Assembly (NCBI RefSeq): GCF_008831285.2
Contig: NC_045139.1
Span: forward strand, 18,458,354 to 18,522,353
Length of the DNA: 64,000 nucleotides
Direction of reading: 5' to 3'
Origin: Nymphaea colorata
Lineage: Eukaryota > Streptophyta > Magnoliopsida > Nymphaeales > Nymphaeaceae
Below, piece after piece: positions 29,835-41,393 of the stretch (position 1 is its first letter; each line of letters begins with the position of its first letter). The notes under the pieces are model-generated. The model saw only the letters and a list, made by a program, of their open reading frames with translations, searched no databases and was not told the origin of the DNA. A program made the translations under genes and the position numbers.

Positions 29835-30587
29835 TTTTTTTTTTTTCGGCTGCGTTCATGTCATTATGGAATATGGTAGTTGATTCATGTTGGTGTTGTG
29901 TGTATCCTTGATTTCTTGTTTGATCCTATATTGTGTATTCGTTTCAATTTGAAAGTACAGTTTTTGTGCTTCTATCTATGTGAATGAAGTGTGATTATGA
30001 TGTATACTGGATACCGGATAAGGAAGTTGTTGAGTTGAAGAAGTTATCTAATAAGATGTTACTGCTGCTAGGAAACATGTTTTCTTATAAACTTGGATCT
30101 TCTGAAACTTGCTCTCTTTTGCTCTATCTTCGTTAAAATAAAGTACTTGGTACAGTGTGATACACGTCAAAGGAATTGTTGATGTTGGAGAATTCGATCA
30201 GTCTTTGCAAGCCTGCTTATCTGCAGTGATGGAGGCAACTAGCATGTTCTGAATCAACTGTGCCTACACAATGGCCTTGCATATGTGCAAATGCTAATGC
30301 ATGGCTTTTTCATTATGAACATCTGATTTGAGACCCTCATTGAAAATTCAATGCATTAAATGGGCTTCCTCAAATGGAAGATCTAGTAACATGCTTCTGA
30401 CGATTATCTGGATGCTGAAACACGTTCTCTGGAGAATGAAAGGCTTTCCCTGAATTTGATTAGTCTTGATGTTCTGTTTCCATCAAAACAGAGAAAGAAC
30501 ATGAGCCTCAAAATCACTCGATTGCAGTCTTAAACATTCAACTGTTTGGCTGCTCGGTTGTTCCGTTCACATGTCCTTGCAACATGG
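29835..30587. other. 3' flank of PMI1-like gene
   Basis: No supported gene. The 3' UTR and poly(A) site should lie in the first few hundred bases. No ORF of note is visible before the MITE at 30596. Confidence 0.5.
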
Positions 30588-30595
30588 GTTTGAAG

Positions 30596-30974
30596 TAAGG
30601 CTGGGCATTGGGTTGGGTGAGTACCTGACGGGTATCCGGTACTCAGCAAGACTCGGTCTGGGCTTAGGCTCGAAAAAAAAGGAACTAGGCTGGCTCAATA
30701 ATCGGCTGGGTGGGCTCAACTGAGCCTGGTTCGCTTAGGCTCGAAAAAAAAGGAACTAGGCTGGCTCGATAATCGGCTGGGTGGGCTCAACTGAGCCTGG
30801 TTCGGCCCGATAATTTTTTTAGTACATATTTTATTAATTTATATATATATTTATAATATTTTATTACAATTAATTATATTTGTATATTATTTTATATTAA
30901 AATATATATGTTTTTTAATTTAATTGGGTCGGGCTCGGGTTTCATGTGTCGGGCCGGCCCGATGCCTGGGCTTA
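30596..30974. mobile_element. 379-bp hAT-like MITE with exact target duplication
   Basis: The left end is TAAGGCTGGGCATTGGG and the inverted right end TAAGCCCAGGCATCGGG. An exact 8-bp duplication GTTTGAAG flanks it (30588-30595 and 30975-30982). Ends are GC-rich (GGGCTCGGG, GGGCCGGCCCG) and the centre AT-rich. It has no coding. A related fragment lies at about 45978-46115. Confidence 0.9.
30662..30803 (+). repeat. 71-bp tandem duplication inside the MITE
   Basis: Copies at 30662-30732 and 30733-30803 both start GCTTAGGCTCGAAAAAAAAG and differ at one or two bases. The duplication is thus younger than the MITE insertion or was carried by its source element. Confidence 0.92.
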
Positions 30975-31753
30975 GTTTGAAGTTGGAAGTGGTTACAAGT
31001 TCGATATCAAGTGATGTCTTGGCAATTCAGTTTCAATGGATGCGATGCCTCTCTACATCTTAAGAGGTGGGGTATTGTATTTAAGTTGAAGGGTACACCA
31101 CTGCCCAATGTCGCCCAGAACCTCAGAGACATGGAGAATGTAAGGGCTTTCTTGAATTGTTAACCTCTTGCTCACCTAGATCTTCTGACAGTTTGTTGGG
31201 CATTGTGAAGGTATTATGAGATCCAACATGGTGACATCAAAGAGTGCTAGAATACACATAATAAAAAATGATACTAGGAGTTGATTATTCTGAAAATGTC
31301 AATATGTGAGAACTATCATTTTAATTCCCTGTGCGCATAAATTCTTAGAACAATGCTACGTAGAAGTATTCACAATGTCCGGAATTTCTTCACATGAGTT
31401 TTTCACAAATCTAACTGTATAAATGAATTTTATGTGTCCGAAGACATAGGAATTTAAAAAGCATGTTAATACACAGTCTTTCCATTGGAAAATTTATCCA
31501 TCAGAAAAGCTAAGCTTCAATAGGCCCTAAGATATTAACGAGAATGAACTTCCAACATTTTTTGTATTAAGGTACTTGGATCTAGTATGTCACCTTTTTA
31601 CACCAATAAATAGATTATTCTCGATCATTTTTCTAAAATGCTTGCTGAAACAATAAGAAAAACATACCTGAATTTGAGGGGCAATAGGAAACCTTTCATA
31701 TGTTTAATTACATTTTGCCTCGACTAAATGCGGCGTTACTATTGATTGTGATC

Positions 31754-31955
31754 AGGGCAGAGGAGCCAGAAATTTTTTATGAGGAAGGGAACGAGAATTA
31801 TAGTTTCAAAACGTTAATAGGGGCCGAAATACAATTTTTCGAAATTTTTACATAGGATGAATGATTTATTTTAATTTACATGTTTTTTTTTTTTGATATT
31901 TTGACAGGGGCCAAGGTCTCTGCGGGCCCTATGCCGGCCCTAGCTCCGCCCCTAG
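31754..31955. mobile_element. 202-bp MITE with GGGGCGGAGCCAG-type ends
   Basis: The left end AGGGCAGAGGAGCCAG and the inverted right end CTAGGGGCGGAGCTAG form inverted repeats. They are flanked by TTGTGATC (31746-31753) and TTGTGACC (31956-31963), matching at 7 of 8 bases. The 8-bp duplication suggests hAT. Related, more decayed fragments lie at 1205-1372, about 45295-45435 and about 45530-45715. Confidence 0.75.
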
Positions 31956-32034
31956 TTGTGACCCTCTTAGAGGATGCTTTGAACACCTGTCGTAATAACA
32001 CCATTGGGGTGCTTTACTGACGTCTCTAAACTGC

Positions 32035-32300
32035 CTCCAAAACCAAGTTTCTGGAGTGCTTGGGTGCTATGAAAACTGAGTTTGAGAAAAACTTGCTTTC
32101 TATAAAACCTAATTTTGTCAAAAAAAAAAAAGAGTGAAAAATTGCCCCCCCTTTAGGTTATTCATAAAAAAACAGGTTTTGGATGTGTCACATAAACCAA
32201 CAAACCAAACTTTGAAAACTCATTAAAAAACTTGGTTTACATAAAACCAGGCTTTCACTAAACTGGGTTAGAAGAGGATGTTATCCAAACACGCCCTTCA
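32035..32300. repeat. AAAACCTGGTTT-rich dispersed repeat
   Basis: It shares AAAACCAAGTTT, CATTAAAAAACTTGGTTTAC and GGATGTTATCCAAACACGCCC with the copies at about 24950, 26255 and 60625. It is probably a MITE whose ends carry GTGTTTGGATG. Orientation is opposite to the copy at 60625. Confidence 0.55.
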
Positions 32301-35160
32301 TTTTTGTTAGAAGAAATATAGAATAATTATGAGTGTTCTTTAGATTCAATAAGTTGGATATAATTACCATTAACTTTCCTAAAACAAAAACATTGTGTTC
32401 TTAAAACACATCGATTTTGGGGCAAAAGGACTATTTTTGTGAATATTTGTCAAGTCAGGGGGGCGTGTGCCCCCTAGCTCATATAAGGCTCTCCAGTCTC
32501 CCATTAATTGTAAGCCCTTCGGAAGGTATTTCATAATAGAAACATTGTGTATTTGAAAGGCATGTTCCTAAAAATATATATTTCAAGAACTTGGTATGAT
32601 TATGAATGTTATTCTTATATCCAACAATGAGACGTGGGGTGATTATGAATGTTCTTAAATCTTACAATGTTTCTTAGTACAATAAAATTATATTTTTCAT
32701 AACATATGTTTTAAAAACACATGTTCTTCCTATTAGATAACCTTTTAATTTACTTGTTTACTCTAAGTTGTACATTAAATCGTAGGAAACACCTCATTTT
32801 AAGGAACATGGTGCACAAGTTGCGGGTTTATTAGGCAATGCAAACAAGAAACACAAGGTACAAGCCCTTCTCAAGAAGTGAGAGGGATAGTGACAAATAA
32901 TGTCTCAGAGTTTTAAACGACAAGGTTTTTCTTGACAAAGTTTTTTTTTGTGTATAATACAATGAGCTTAAAAGAAATAGAAAAAAAACAATTAACATAC
33001 GGTAAATTTTTAAAAATTTTAAAAACTAAAAATGAAGGGAAAATAAAATAAGTGAAAAACTAATAACACAAACATCAAAAGATAAGTAGATTTGAAACAA
33101 AGAAAAAATGAAAAATGAAAAAAAAAATTGTTTGGCATTCAAAAACTAAAAAAATGAAAAAGTGAAAAAAAAAACGTGTTTTTTTGTTCATTTTAACGTT
33201 TTTTTTTCAAAAAAATGCATTTTTTTTAAGTTTTGAACAATCATTTAATTTGTTACGTTTTTTCACTTTTAATGGTGAGAGGCAACCTCGCTAGCCCGGA
33301 ACAAAGCCTGAAGGTCCCTTCAATGTATGGAATGTGAACAAATTCTTGATTGGTGGAACACAGAGAACAGATTACCTTTTCTCCAATGCAGTCAAACGTC
33401 TTCATTTGGAGCCCACAATCCGATACGAATGACAAATGCAAAATGCTTTCCATGAGTTCAACATCCATCATTCCACAGGGAACATGCTAAAACATATGCT
33501 TCCAATGATGTGGTCGTGTCCTCTATCTATTGATGCCAACATAGACTGATAGCTTTCAGTGTTCAAATTAAAGCAGCTATCGATAGATAAGCTCAACGAA
33601 AAGATAGATGAGGAGACATTTGCCCTCCCTTTATATACTTAAGAAAAAATTATAAAAAAAAATAAGTAAATAACAAATGATAGCTCAACTTTTACAAGTC
33701 AACTGATAGATATGCAAGTACTTCTGTCTGAGAGCCGCCTACCAATAAAAAAAATATTAATTTTTTTTATATGAATTGACAAAAGTTCCTTTATTAAGGA
33801 CCAAATATCTTTCAAATGCCAAGAGAAGAGTGGTTCTTCATGAGAGGTATTCTTGTCATTTTGTATCTAAAATTAAATGTCTTCACAGATATCGTAAAAT
33901 TTTTGAAAATATTATAATATTAATATTAAAAATAAGAAAAACGAAAAAAAGAGAAAAAATCGTGATACCTTGAAAATAACATAAAAAATATTTATCGCAT
34001 TTTTTCATGATTTTTTTCCCGATTTTTTCGGTTTTTATTTTTTAGCGTTGAAATTACCATGGATTCAAAATTGAAACTTAAACTAAATTATTTTTCATCA
34101 ATTTTATCACTTTTATATAAAACCAAATTTGTCATTAAAAACCCAAGAAAAATCTCGCCGTGAGAACGAGTCAGTAGGTGACTTTATGAGAATTTCTCTC
34201 AAAAGTGGAGGTCTATTTACCAACTTTTATAAGTTGAACATTAATTTGTTATTTGCTCAAATGTTAGGTGCATTTTTTTTAATTTTTTATATTTTTTTGT
34301 ACTCCCTCGATAAAGTAAACATGCAATGCTAATCACACAAATCAATTGGTCAGGCAATCATAAGAGTGATCCAGTTGTGTCGTTTTCTATATGGCCACAA
34401 TGAAACACCTTTTCCTTCAAATAGTAGCCGCCAACTTCATCCTAAAATAATGTGTTTTCAGAAAGGGCCCAGTGAATTTGAAAGGTGTTACATCTTGTGA
34501 CCAAAAAAGTTGATGCTGTCTAAAAGAGTTTTTCTAACGGCCTCTCACGCCTACGACTTCTAGGCCTGTGTTTCGATGATTCGAGCGTACTTCTTCTAAA
34601 GCCACGGCAAATATATCCCAATACATAGTGGATATATAAAGGCATATGCAAAGTGTTTGCCATTCTCACACCACGTTCTCTCCTAAATGTGACTAGATGA
34701 TGGAAGCCAGTAAACTCTAAATAGAATGATGTTCACCAAGGACCTGACCGCAGAGGAAGAAGTTTTTAACTGACCCGACGATATAAAAGCAGCCAGTGGG
34801 GTTCGATGCCGACACCTCCAGTTCATGCCCCTTTAACTTTTTTCCACGCACCAGGCTGGCAACATGTCAGTAGCCAGGCTGAAATGAGAGTACCAGACTC
34901 GCAATTGGGTGGAATCCGGTGACTGTGTTTTGTCTTGACTGGGATCCCAGCGGTTGCTTTGGGATCCCGAAGAATATACACATCCCCCTCTCTCCCTCGC
35001 ACGTCAATGAGGATGATGTATGACCCCCTCAAGGCTGTTGCAACGAAAAAAGAGGGACGAGTTCGTTACTCCAGAGTGAAAACTAACACTTGCAGCGAAA
35101 CAAAACGCCGCAACTTTTGTACCACGAGCAGACACGAAAAGAAGGAAGGAGAATTCTATT
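32301..35160. other. AT-rich intergenic region, 3' of TST gene
   Basis: No supported protein gene. It contains A/T homopolymer-rich DNA (about 32930-33240) and an AT-rich repeat (about 33870-34150). A perfect TATAAAAG on the plus strand lies at 34782-34789, with only short, unrecognised ORFs downstream. ORFs in the homopolymer stretches are not credible. Confidence 0.5.
33870..34150 (+). repeat. AT-rich dispersed repeat, plus-strand copy
   Basis: The order of motifs AACGAAAAAAAGAGAAAAAAT, GTGATACCTTGAAAA, ATTTATCGCATTTTTT, ATGGATTCAAAATTG and AAACTTAAACTAAATTATTT is repeated, inverted, at about 54190-54440. Conservation of order across about 250 bp shows a dispersed element. It has no coding and no recognised ends. 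Confidence 0.65.
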
Positions 35161-35489
35161 AAAGCTCGCCCATTATTACATCTACTGTTCATGTCTGAAA
35201 TATGCAAAATAATCAGGAAAAGAAGGAGAAAAAGAAAGGGACGGATGAAATTCAACGGTCGGTCGCAGTAATGGAAAGGTACATGCCTGCCGCTTCACCT
35301 CAAAAACAAGGAGCATCTGACTCTCAAGATCCTTGGCTCTGCATTTCAATCCCTGAAAAATCTCAAGGGAGGTTGCAATCTTAACCTCCCACTTCTCTGT
35401 ACTGCGAAACCTGGAGTCCAAGTAAATCTGGATAGCCGGAGGCTTCTCCCCAAGTGAACAGCGTCTCGAAGAGGAACCAAGAATGCCTG

Positions 35490-38400
35490 CTAGTTCATTT
35501 TCCTCTTGGCACCGACTGAGAAGAACTCTGTAATGACCTCTAGTGGCATCCCTTTTGTTTCTGGTACTTTCAAGAACACAAACACCCATGACACCACACA
35601 AACAACTGCGTAGATGCCAAACACACCAGCGATGCCTATTGAAGTCAATAGGACCGGAAGCGTGTAAGTCACAATGATGTCGCCAATCCACATGGTCAAG
35701 GCGCATATGGCAATGCAGAGGCCACGGACTCGTGTGGGGAAGATCTCCGCACAAAGGATATTTGGGATTGGTCCAAAGCCCATGACGAAGCAGCAAATGT
35801 AGACAATAACGCTTGCACATGAAAGGGCAGCCTGAACCACAGTGTTCATTGATATGGTTGTACTAACAACAAGAACGATTAATGCTACCACGAGCACTGG
35901 AATTGTGGTTAACAGAAGGGACCTAGACAGAAAAAACATAGAAGAAGAATTAAGAGATAACCACTGAACTCATGCCATGAGAATGCCGCATGTGTTATCA
36001 ACATGGACAGCAACTCAAGTTCCTTTTTTATGGAACCGGCAGGCATACTTAAGTGTGATGATCTGAAGTAACCTTTACATGATAGGCAAAGAGAGATATC
36101 CATACAGCAGAAACTTGTTGAAGGCTAGACATACACATTGATCCTCCCAAAGCAGGCTAAGTGTCACTAGTTATTGTGTGCTGTGCCTGTGTGTGCATAT
36201 GTGCATGCGTTTCTGTAACAAAGACAAACCACAGCTTGGTGGTGGGACTTGGTCCCACTCCAGGCAGTGTAAAACGCTGTGGGCATCCTCCTGCCCCCAG
36301 GAGGACGCCTGCTTTAGTTTTCACGTAGACCATCTTGAACTCAAGATACCCTTTCTACTTGGGTCAGGGTCATTCAAGCTGACTGCCTAGCCATGGATGT
36401 ATCGTAAACGGGGCTATATGATTGTATCTCAAACAGACGAACAAAAACATTAAGACACCTATCAAAAGGTTGCTCCCTGGAAGAGACTGGTTTCGGCCTA
36501 AAGCAAATTACAGAGTTTTCCATGCATATAGTTCTTTTGGGTAAGATTGAAGAGACAGGAGGTACCTTCTACCAGAAATATCCATGAGTTTCATAGCAAT
36601 TGCTATGCATGGAAGCATTAACAAGCTGGTGACGGCACTGATAAGGAGGGATGCTGAGTCCGACCCTAGGCCAAGGTTCTCAAGGAGGACCTCAACACCT
36701 GCCTGGTCAAGAATTTGGGGCGTGTAATATAGAACTCCGTTTATTCCAGCAAGCTGCAACACAGGTTAAAGGATCACAAATATGCAACATATGGAAAACA
36801 TGTCCTTTGAAAACTAGTAAATCAAAAGCTACACAAGTGAGGTTACAGATGTGGCTACGTTGCCAGAAAACAAAAGAGCAGGAAAAACAGAGTTGCAGAA
36901 TAGATTCATGCAGGAAAAGACACAGTTATAGCACACAGATTCATTTGTACAAGCAAATAGGGAACAAATTATGAACTTTGTCAGGTAATTCAACCAAAAA
37001 GTCTAACAGGACAATGGAACCATAACAAACGTTACACAAAACAAAAGCTTTTGACATTCTGAAGAATATTTTCACAAACAAGGCTGTAGAGTTCACTAGG
37101 AGGAATACATGGTCATGAACTCAATCCCCTTGAGATCAACAAGCATGGAGAAGCAGAGTAGGCCCACTTCATCTCTAGAGATTTATCACAATGGACTAGG
37201 GACAAATAGCTTTGTCCTAGAAGATTCCTCACCTAAAAAGGGTAGAAGGGAAAAAAGGGAACACTACTGTAACATGCAATTTACAGAGTCAAATAAACAA
37301 TATCGTGACAGGTACCTGCTCAAGGATCTGAATTCCCATGCCGACAAATAATGCATGCCTTACTCCAGGTTCAAAGAGATCTGACCATCGAGGGCCCTTG
37401 ACAGCTGTCTCAGATGGATGAACCATAGCAGGCCCAACCGGGTGTTGCTCCATGAGCTCCTTTGAGTAGAGCGCTGGTTGGCTAACCAATGCAGCAGCCT
37501 GGATGTACTCACCATCTGTAGGAATTTCAACACCAGGAATAGATACAATGGAGCCACGCTGTGATCCAGGAATACCCTCCTGATGCAAATAAATCCTTTT
37601 AAAGCCTCCTTCTTTTGTGCCATCTTCTCTTTCCTTCTCAGACCACTTCCATGCCAATTGCCAACCACCTCCAATGCCCATGCTGCTTGCTGTATCACCT
37701 TGCAGGAGGCTACTATTACGACGCATACTTAACACACTGTCATGGACAGGTGGTGCTGGCATGTCTTTCTCCATGCTGGTTGTCTGTCGAGAAAGCAACG
37801 GACTATGCAAGTTGTCATCTGATTCGGCCCCAGCTCCATCGGAGGCATACTCTTCTTCCGCATTGTCTCTCTGGCTCTCTTCATCCCACTGGTCCTGTTT
37901 AGGATGCTGCTGCTCAGCCATGCTGAACATGCTGCCAAAGTTTGGAAAAAGCATGCTCCCACGAATGCTTCCCATCTCAGGAAGCTTTTCATGGACACTA
38001 CCAAAAAGTGTAACCATTGGGTCCATTAGTGGAATGCTTGGAGTTGTCATGCTGCCATGTCTAGAAACAAGACCAAGTGCACTACCAAGAACACTTTGCC
38101 CAGTAACAGGTTTAGCAATCCAAGAAAGACCCTCTTCTGGTCCATATAATTTGATCCTGTCCTTCTCAGCACCAGGTTCTTGATCTTCATCTAGCTCAGT
38201 AGCTGGGCCAATTATGTATTCTTCTATGGATGTCTCCCCTCCTACACCCAAACCTTCAACAAGCAAAGCCATTTCACCTGCAAATCATCGAATTATAACT
38301 AAATAAGCATCTTAGTGACCCATGGAAAGATTCTGGAGGAAAAGTGTGCTAACCACAGAGTCCTGACTGGAAAAAAAGATTATGAAGATACAAAGATAGA

Positions 38401-39690
38401 GAAACATCTACAGAACTTCTGAATGGCCTACAGTAGAACACACTCAATAACTGCTTCAAGAGAAAAAGAAAATGTTTCATTAGAGCAAGAACTGCTCAGA
38501 ATATTGAGAACAAAGAATTAGTATGCAGCACCAAGTCTTTTTGGGTTCTCAGGTCAAATCTGTTGTCTGAACTCCAAGTATAAGAAATTACTAACACTTC
38601 TAACACAATCCAAAGCTTATGATGCCTGGCATGCTTGAAGCGGTTTATGATAAGTGAGGTTACAAGAAGCATTTGCTACTTGTCATAATACATGTCAAGG
38701 ACTGATATTTAGAACTTGAAGTCAGAAGAACAAATATAACTGGTCATAACCGACATACCCTACAAGTTACAACACAAAAGAAAGCCAGTGAGCTAACCTG
38801 AGACATCTTCCCTGCCGCGCAACCTTTGTAAAACCTTTTTTGCCTCCAACATTCGCCCTTTGCTGACAAGCCACCTAGGAGACTCAGGCAAATAGAACAC
38901 TGTCAAGAAGAAGTATGCAAGAGAAGGTATGAAAAGAACGCCTAGCATCAGCCTCCAGCTAGGGTTATCCATCAATGACATCCCAAAAACCATACAGTAT
39001 GATAGGAACATTCCCCCAGACCCAGTGAACTGGGGAAGAGTATTGAGTTGCCCCCTTATGTCTGATGGGGCTGTTTCAGAGATGTATACAGGAACTAGAG
39101 TAACAGCAAGTCCAATCCCTAATCCATCCATCAGCCTTCCCAACACAAGTATGTATACATTAGGAGACCAAAGCATCACCAAGCCACTAAGAAAATATAA
39201 AACTGATGAAACGATAAGCATCGGCCGCCTGCCCAGCCAATCTGATACAGGACCAGAGAAAGTCGTGATAACTGTTGCTCCAATAAGTGATGTAGCAACA
39301 ATTAGACCTTCAAAAGTTGAATCCAATGCAAACTCTGTTTTTATGTAAAGAATAGCCCCTGCAGAAAAAAAATGTATATAGCTCAAACCTGACATGAAGT
39401 TCATGATTGGAAGACATCAATAGTGTGCTCAAGAAACACAATTGGTGTGAAAAAGGCACCTAGAGAAGTTGAAGTAGAAAACATGAAGATTAATGCTCAT
39501 ACAGTTGCTGATTTGCTCGCATTAAATTCTGGAACTTATATGCATAAATTTTCTTTAAAAAGGAAAAGATGACCAAAGATATACACACATATAAATTGAG
39601 CAAATTAATACCTGCAATTGTAGCATTGTCCCATCCTTGCAGCAAATTGCCTATTGAAGCAGCTATGGCAACAAGAGCAGCTCCGCTCAT
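35490..39690 (-). CDS. Tonoplast sugar transporter (TST/TMT family)
   Basis: Five exons on the minus strand: 39690-39612, 39358-38798, 38277-37316, 36753-36566 and 35922-35490. They join in frame to 740 residues, the usual TST length. It starts MSGAALVAIAASIGNLLQGW, the first membrane helix. Major-facilitator sugar-carrier motifs follow: DWLGRRP, PVYISETAP, GQLNTLPQF, PESPRWLVSKGR, then GINGVLYYTPQI, SGRR, EIFPTRVRG and PETKGMPLEVI. The large central hydrophilic loop in exon 3, with SRHGS, FGSMFS and SRQTTS phosphosite-like motifs, is the hallmark of this vacuolar subfamily. TSTs load glucose, fructose or sucrose into the vacuole in exchange for protons. The helix-7 motif reads EQLAGINGV rather than the usual QQFSGINGV. 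The start is the first ATG of exon 1; the leader runs to about 41.36 kb. Confidence 0.96.
36230..36330. repeat. Short inverted repeats in TST intron 4
   Basis: Two palindromes lie close together in the intron: GGGACTTGGTCCC near 36247 and GCATCCTCCTGCCCCCAGG followed by AGGACGC near 36282-36308. They occur in a GC-richer insert (about 36180-36390) that starts with a GT-rich run. This may be a small transposon remnant or a structured intronic element. Confidence 0.45.
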
Positions 39691-39699
39691 TTTTGCAGT

Positions 39700-41360
39700 C
39701 AAACAGGTGCTACAAGTTACTGACTACTAATGCCGTGTTCTGTGATCGGGCAGACAAAATAAAACAAATTAACACTTATTGGCATCGGCCGCCTAAAATT
39801 TAAGATAACAGTGAAACCACAGTGTTAAAGGTGAAAGAAAAAAAATGGCTACATCATAAGTCAAGTCAGAAAGCTACAGAGAAAAGGTTTCTGAAAGCAA
39901 CCATAAAGTAAGTTGATGTAGGACCGCCAAATGCTAATTACCGTGCAGGGAGATTCTAGCATGAACAATGGAATATATAAAAAACGTTAAGTCTGACAAT
40001 AAGATAACAAACCTATAGTTTCTACCGTTAAACGCCAAGAGTTTTGCACAATAACTCTGTACTTGCTGAAAAAAGGGGTCTAACCTCTATACGTACGCAA
40101 AATATATAAAAATCATATAAGAGAATTATTATAACTGTCCAGATTCAAACAAATAGATGAATGACTTCCGGTTGTAAGCCCTGAAATGCCAAAATACCTG
40201 AAAGGTAAATTGAAATACTACGATTACATATTTCTTAAGTAGCGAATATCTTCAGTTTCTATTAACAAATTAAAATTGTATATGGACCATTCCTCCGCAC
40301 TAACAATCCGGCAGACGGTTTGCAGTCTTCACCACTCCCCAAAACAGCTCATGTAACACATCGAAGAAATCCTCGCGTACGGAAAAGCCGCAACTTTTAA
40401 CCACAAAAAACAGGTTAATTTTACAGCAACCTCAGCTGGAGCTCAGATTGCAATGAGATCTACAATTTTGCATCCTAAAGTTGCAAACAATAGTGAACAT
40501 TAATGTTGCTAATCTCCCGGTAACATCTTTTCACATTTCTCCCACGACATTCCAAAAATTCACTAGACTTTTGCTCCCCCGAGAATCTAAGAAGGAAAAG
40601 TCATTAAAAAAAATGACGTCATGAGCTTATGCATCTATCGCTACTTTGTCGTACACGTACCTGACATTTCCACCGCTCTAAAAGAATCTGTTAATAAAAG
40701 AGGAATCATATCTTGTTCAATGAGCAGCTTAAGATTCTACATTCCGGAGTTTAATCTCACCTTTATGCTTTATTCTGGATTCACCCAGTCACCTCACTAC
40801 CTCATTAAACACTCTCTCATACGCAAGAAATAACCAAAAACGCCGGAAAATTCTCCGATAATAGGACGATTCGCTCCATTTCTCGAATCAGATCACACAA
40901 AACGCAAGGAATTCGCATCTGCGTCTCCAAAACACCTCAAAGTACCTGGTTTTTCAAGTAAATTCTGGATTAAATCCACGAGATCACTTTCATCCACGCA
41001 CCGGATCCCGATTCCTCGCTCGATAACACTCTTCCACTCGTTTTCCCAGGCGGGAACGCCAAAGATCACCGGAAAACTCGATTTCGTCGCTCAGAATCAG
41101 TGAGACGCGCCGAGGAACTCCAACAACCACTCGTTGTTGCTACTGTAACCCTAACACGTCATCCTACACATTTCTGATATCTCTCGACCGATCCGCATAG
41201 CAACAAGATTCCTCGCCTAAGCATTTATATATTTAGAAAAGAAAGGGAAGAATAGCTAGGCCAGCGACATGCATCTACCTGTCAAAGGACGTCTGGCGCC
41301 AGAGACGTCAAAGACAGACGCATCGCTGATCCTTCCCTCCCTCTCTCCCCCGACGCTGCT
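39700..41360 (-). promoter_or_regulatory. 5' leader region of TST gene
   Basis: The DNA between the start codon (39690) and the TATA box near 41390 should hold the transcription start and 5' UTR, probably with one or more leader introns. Leader exons cannot be fixed from sequence alone. The part at 40960-41340 is less AT-rich and probably transcribed. Confidence 0.4.
41288..41309. promoter_or_regulatory. Near-perfect palindrome with two GACGTC motifs
   Basis: CTGGCGCCAG forms a perfect 10-bp palindrome, flanked on each side by a GACGTC hexamer. GACGTC is a C-box/ACGT-core site for plant bZIP factors. It lies just downstream of the predicted TST transcription start, so it may regulate the gene or be a structured leader. 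Confidence 0.4.
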
Positions 41361-41385
41361 GATCTGTAGCTTTCCGCCCGCTCTC

Positions 41386-41393
41386 CTTTTATA
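41386..41393 (-). promoter_or_regulatory. TATA box of TST gene
   Basis: The minus strand reads TATAAAAG in a less AT-rich context (AGTATAAAAGGAGAGCG). Transcription would start near 41355. A TATA box this far upstream implies a long, probably spliced leader. Confidence 0.55.
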
